Positions 61,315-64,000 of a stretch of 64,000 bases of DNA are shown piece by piece. The notes beneath the pieces are model-generated. The model did not search any database, had not been told where the DNA came from, and worked only from the letters and a program-made list of their open reading frames with translations. The position numbers and the translations under genes are program-made. The stretch is from Atopsyche davidsoni (Eukaryota > Arthropoda > Insecta > Trichoptera > Hydrobiosidae). The first letter of the stretch is position 1, and each line of letters begins with the position of its first letter. The stretch covers positions 5,104,001-5,168,000 of the forward strand of contig JAILWY010000026.1 of the NCBI GenBank assembly GCA_022113835.1, given 5' to 3'.

Positions 61315-62039
61315 TATTAACAGTATATAAGCAAATTTATTCAGATTTTTTTAACATAGTATAGACTAACATGTCGCACACAAAAATATGGAAAGACCAC
61401 GACGCCACGCTACTTTGCAATTACAGGTAATAAGTCGTTTTGACCATTGTGCACCTACAATTAAACGGCGTATACTAGCAGGCATTAATATCAGTAAAAC
61501 AATTTTACAATTTATATGCAACATTTCGTGTAATAATATGACTTTCATAACACAGTTTGAAATTATATTGGCAATGTGTGTGGAAATGAACGCATACTTG
61601 ATTGCTATCAAGACCTGATAAATCAATTCGATAGAATATCATAATTTTAATTTGTTTGAAAACCGTGAAATGAAAATAATGTTCAATGCATATAAGCTAG
61701 TTACTTATTTTTAGATATGTTAGATAGATAAGCCTGGATTTAGATTTAACAGAATTTAGCGGAACATTTATTAAAAATTTTATATTACAGAGTTTTATAT
61801 TTATTGGCGCAAACATTTTGAAGCAAAGTTTGTGCAAAATATAAGCCTATAAAGTTTCCATATTATACTGTGGAGAAAATTTTAAAAATACGGGTGACTT
61901 GCACTATTTTAAAATATTAAAAAAAAACAGCAACGCCCCAAAAGTTTGATTCCGAGTTCGCTCCAACAGCACAATCGCTTCCGAGTAGCTTTGGTAGCGC
62001 AAGTAAAAAAACTCATTGTTGCAAAAAATATGACACAAT

Positions 62040-62230
62040 TCGTGTGGCCGCGGTTTGCTTTCTCGCGCAATAGAGTCGCTCGGGAGCGAGATCGCCGCAG
62101 CACGACCCTGCTGCAATGAGCTCTCGCAGCAATGATCGCAGATCGCCGAGATCGCGGATTATCGCCGAGCTGGAACGTGCCGAGGGCGCCGAGCCCGCAG
62201 CCTTGCGCACCTCTGACATTTGCATTTCTA
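62040..62230. promoter_or_regulatory. GC island with octamer site
   Basis: Repeated GATCGC/GATCGCCG words around 62090-62170, and ATTTGCAT (POU octamer-like) at about 62218-62225. The plus frame starting MSSRSNDRRSPRSRIIAELE is unrecognised. Confidence 0.25.
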
Positions 62231-62353
62231 ATAAAAACAATCAAATAAACTCACACTGTATAGTTTTTATTAAAAAAAACTCAAATATAAAATTCATGTT
62301 TCTTCCGACGAAAAAAGAATCAAATACTTTTTTTAAATCGACCAAATCTTGTC

Positions 62354-62659
62354 ATAGTCCCGCTCTCCCCATTCTGTTGCTTGTGCATGGCTGCCATTAT
62401 GTACCCTGAGTAATGAAATAGCAGAGTCGTGTTGGGGGAGGACCCTGCTATTGTTTCTGCAGCCTGCTGCAGAAGAAGTATCAGAGTAAAACGCTACAGC
62501 TTTGTAAGAAAAATAAAGATATAATAATATGTAGAAAGACCAGGGGACCCACTACACTATTCTCCCTAAAAAAATACATGAACACTGGCTTAGCATAAAT
62601 ATATGCTCAGTGAAATGGTCGCCAACCTCTTCTGAGGAGAGGCACTCGAAGAAGAAGAA
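62354..62659 (+). repeat. Dispersed repeat A, copy 4
   Basis: Most complete match to copy 1: CTCTCCCCATTCTGTTGCTT start, CCTGCTATTGTTTCTGCAG, GGGGACCCACTACACTATT, then the LINE-like tail ATGCTCAGTGAAATGGTCGC and CGAAGAAGAAGAA end. The GGGCAGCAGC block is deleted here. Confidence 0.8.
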
Positions 62660-63769
62660 TCTATATAGTCGAACTCGTAATATTATTTTGTACCACCGTC
62701 TAAAGATAGTGACTTTTTTGTTCAATCGCCAAAGTATGAATTCAAACTTGAAAATACTATCTAAGATTCTAGTGAATTAAAAAATATATACAAAATATAC
62801 AATAACAAGCATAATAATAACTCTAAATATAAAACTATTATTAATATTTTTTTATTTGGCTGTTATTGTATGTTATAATTCAACAATGTCATTATTAGCC
62901 TACAATGCAGTTTCCAGGTGCTAAAGATCCGCGACAGCAGAGTATCATCATTCATTCTCTCGAGTCGTTGCCATCACCGTTTCAACTATATTGACTTTCA
63001 AAACGTCCACGCCACTCATAAAAATGCTCTTGTATTATGATTTATACAATTTACATCATTCACAACTTTCAAATAATAAACCGGTCCGAGCATTAATCAC
63101 AATACAAAAAATCATTGTAGGCGATGCAATACATTATTTACAATGCAAAAAGTAATTTATTGAAATTCATTTAGCGTTGAAAAAAGACATGACAGAAATG
63201 GCTTGCAAAAGGCAAGCGCGAGATAAAAATCAGAATTCGATATTATGTTTGCATAAATCAATCCGGCGAGTATTGTGCAAAAGATATCATGAATTGAATA
63301 TTAAACATGCCGAGTGGAGAAAAAGTAGATCTTTTCATTTCCTTTGTGAGGAGGAGAAAGCGGCCGAGTGTATTTTTTCACAGCTTTATTTCATTGTCAG
63401 ATTCTGTGTTCTCCGTGCAATCGTGATTCCACTGCGCGGGCGGATTCGTGTGAGTCACAAGCCTCTACGTGCATGCTTCGTACATTATGGATGTTAAATG
63501 GGATTGCTTTTGACATGTTTCCATACGAGGATTCAACAAGTTTTATTACACTTTATACTACGCACTACGCGTTTTTGATGAGTCAAAGCTTGTGTTATTT
63601 ATTTTTCACCACAAGCCACCAGATAAGCTATGAAGTATTACAGCACTGTACATGACATTTTTTTAGAAAAAAATCTGTATGGATTTACTTGTATGAAAAA
63701 GTTTTTTTTTATTCATATCCTGCAACGCGGATACAGGGGGTGCGGTCGCTTGGAAATCTATATTTTCTT

Positions 63770-63905
63770 ATCCAGGGGATCAGTTTGAGCACTCGGTAGA
63801 GGTGCACGCCTCGAGGTGCTCCGAGATAGGCGGGCGCCTGCCACGCGAGGTGATCTCATTCCCGAGCGCTTACCTGCGCCGCGGCACGAGGCACTGTTCA
63901 ACTAC
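63770..63905. promoter_or_regulatory. GC island near right edge, possible exon
   Basis: Plus strand: TTTTCTTATCCAG precedes an open frame GDQFEHSVEVHASRCSEIGG. Minus strand: GCGCAG/GTAAGC is a good donor at about 63874. Both cannot be right, and neither product is recognised. Confidence 0.2.
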
Positions 63906-64000
63906 CTATTTGCAAATTGCAATTCCATATAAAGTAAGGCAAAGGCAAACGTGACAGATGTGAAAACAAACAATTCATAATCTAATAATAAAATTTATTA

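Noticed and set aside
1..64000. CRISPR arrays, rRNA, operons, bacterial promoters
   Set aside because: None seen; the sequence is eukaryotic nuclear DNA.

Overview
The window looks like nuclear DNA of an insect. The background is AT-rich and gene-poor, broken by short GC- and CpG-rich islands, and it carries Helitron, mariner, pogo-like and non-LTR debris. Lepidoptera fits best (Helitron termini TCTATATA...CTAG, the tRNA-headed SINE, the LINE tails), but that assignment rests on general knowledge, not on a search.

Only one host gene can be recognised with confidence. It is the 5' part of fringe (fng), the Golgi beta-1,3-N-acetylglucosaminyltransferase that modifies O-fucose on Notch, and it lies on the minus strand. 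Exon 1 (41785-42081) encodes the cytosolic tail, signal anchor, Pro/Ala-rich stem and first part of the Fringe domain. Exon 2 is a 49-nt exon at 6557-6605. It encodes IWFFTDADSPTYQQKT, has a TACTAAT branch site, a CAG acceptor and a GTGAGT donor, and joins exon 1 in phase. Intron 1 is therefore about 35.2 kb. The remaining exons, including the Asp-rich metal-binding motif, were not found and probably lie beyond the left edge.

Layout: 1-6556 is intron 2. 6557-6605 is exon 2. 6606-41784 is intron 1, which holds a Helitron next to exon 2, an inverted SINE pair, repeat copies, a pogo-type MITE, a snap-back MITE, a LINE RNase H fragment and about 25 GC islands that are candidate enhancers. 41785-42081 is exon 1. 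42082-42700 is a CpG-rich 5' flank with two possible upstream ORFs and an 18-bp perfect inverted repeat. 42700-64000 is upstream intergenic DNA with more islands, a 1000-bp mariner, LINE tails and a second copy of a TTAA-flanked repeat.

The main results are the split fng gene with its tiny second exon, the uORFs, two elements resolved to their exact ends (Helitron, mariner), and a retroposon family that shares its 3' tail with a LINE. The roles given to the GC islands and binding motifs are inference. No rRNA gene, functional tRNA gene or CRISPR array was seen.
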